Position numbers and translations under genes: made by a program
Origin: Mycoplasmatota bacterium
GTDB lineage: Bacteria > Bacillota_I > Bacilli_A > MAG-NZ
Direction of reading: 5' to 3'
DNA length: 64,000 nt
NCBI GenBank assembly: GCA_018394315.1
Contig: CP074575.1
Span: 957,501-1,021,500, forward strand
Part shown: in pieces, positions 63,553 through 64,000 of the stretch
Position numbering within the stretch: position 1 is the stretch's first letter
Layout: each line of letters starts with the position of its first letter
Notes under the pieces: generated by a model
Database searches by the model: none
Seen by the model: only the letters and a program-made list of their open reading frames with translations
What the model was told of the DNA's origin: nothing

Positions 63553-64000
63553 ATCTTTTCCTACCTAAACCAAGTTTATTATTTGCTTTCATGATTTTCT
63601 TATACGCAATTTTACTTATTTTGTCACGACCTACATCAAGAATTTCATCAATCTTAGTAGATTTTATGATGTTGTTATATTTTTCTTGAATTGGTTTTAT
63701 TGTAGCTACAACTATATCTGCCAAATCTGATTTAAATTCTCCGTATCCTTTACCTCTATATTTATCTTCAATTTCTTTGATCGATTTCTTAGTTAAAGTG
63801 GAATAAATAGTCATTAAATTAGAGATGCCTGGTTTCTTTTCTAAATCAAATCTTACATCGCTAAAAGAGTCAGTGACAGCACCTTTAATTTTATTCTTAA
63901 TTCTATTTAGGTCATCAAGTAATAATATATATCCTTTATCTGAATCATCAGATTTACTCATTTTGTTTAATGGATCCTGTAAGTCCATAATTCTAGCGCC
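63551..64000 (-). CDS. trpS: Tryptophanyl-tRNA synthetase, C-terminal part
   Basis: Charges tRNA-Trp. The frame is open to the right edge, so the N-terminal half lies outside; about 149 residues are present. Just inside the edge is GARIMDLQDPLNKMSKSD, which holds the KMSKS motif and is diagnostic for TrpS. The rest is the helical anticodon-binding domain. It ends in a terminator directly before the pepF promoter. Confidence 0.96.
   Translation of the reverse strand, partial: GARIMDLQDPLNKMSKSDDSDKGYILLLDDLNRIKNKIKGAVTDSFSDVRFDLEKKPGISNLMTIYSTLTKKSIKEIEDKYRGKGYGEFKSDLADIVVATIKPIQEKYNNIIKSTKIDEILDVGRDKISKIAYKKIMKANNKLGLGRKR

Noticed and set aside
1-64000. tRNA and rRNA genes
   Set aside because: I looked in the intergenic regions and saw no cloverleaf with GTTC-type arms, nor rRNA motifs; tRNAscan would settle it.

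Overview
The window is AT-rich, densely packed bacterial DNA, with most genes on the plus strand. It reads as a low-GC, Gram-positive-type (Bacillota) anaerobe, close in character to the free-living relatives of the Mollicutes (Haloplasma/Izemoplasma-like) or to Erysipelotrichia. This placement is inference. The supporting signs are a pyruvate:ferredoxin oxidoreductase, a sufCDSUB operon, T-box and FMN riboswitch control, TTG and GTG starts next to strong AGGAGG sites, a ComK-like protein and a CcpA-like regulator. The standard genetic code is used: release factor 2 is encoded, several genes end in TGA, and Trp is TGG. MurF, Ddl and MurC are present, so peptidoglycan precursors are probably made.

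Layout. 1-8.4 kb: end of nifJ, an ApbE-type flavin transferase lipoprotein, and the Fe-S assembly operon sufC-D-S-U-B. 8.5-11.7 kb: alpha/beta hydrolase, a membrane-anchored MurF-like ligase and Ddl. 11.7-25.6 kb: a loose accessory region with long intergenic stretches. It holds four lipoproteins (one broken), an APH-type kinase, a beta-lactamase-fold hydrolase, a GNAT acetyltransferase, a two-gene ABC exporter, an esterase, tiny membrane proteins, an IS3-type remnant, two genes cut by in-frame TAG codons, a ~93-bp direct repeat and diverged intergenic repeats. 25.7-31.1 kb: a Wadjet/Mks-type SMC operon, jetA-jetB-jetC, with no jetD. Only an 11-codon stub follows it.

31.1-46.6 kb: an MsmX-like sugar ATPase, a ComK-like protein, pgk-tpiA, a membrane LuxR regulator, an uncharacterised three-gene unit, rimM-trmD-rplS, a cold-shock gene with a long structured leader, hpf behind a 27-bp triplicated repeat, secA, prfB, a YitT protein and recX. 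46.6-50.1 kb: an FMN riboswitch and ribU, then a complete IS3-family element inserted into the shared terminator of ribU and a convergent HAD phosphatase. 50.1-57.5 kb: a membrane protein, an FtsK motor without membrane segments, lepB, rbgA, rnhB and topA. 57.6-64 kb: murC, ccpA, T-box-tyrS, and on the minus strand trpS (partial), pepF and an alkyltransferase-like protein.

Genes that work together: ribU imports riboflavin while the ApbE lipoprotein attaches FMN to exported proteins; the Suf operon supplies clusters to enzymes such as NifJ; Ddl, MurF and MurC act in one pathway; FtsK, LepB, RbgA, RnhB and TopA form a housekeeping block. The most notable system is the JetABC SMC complex without its nuclease.
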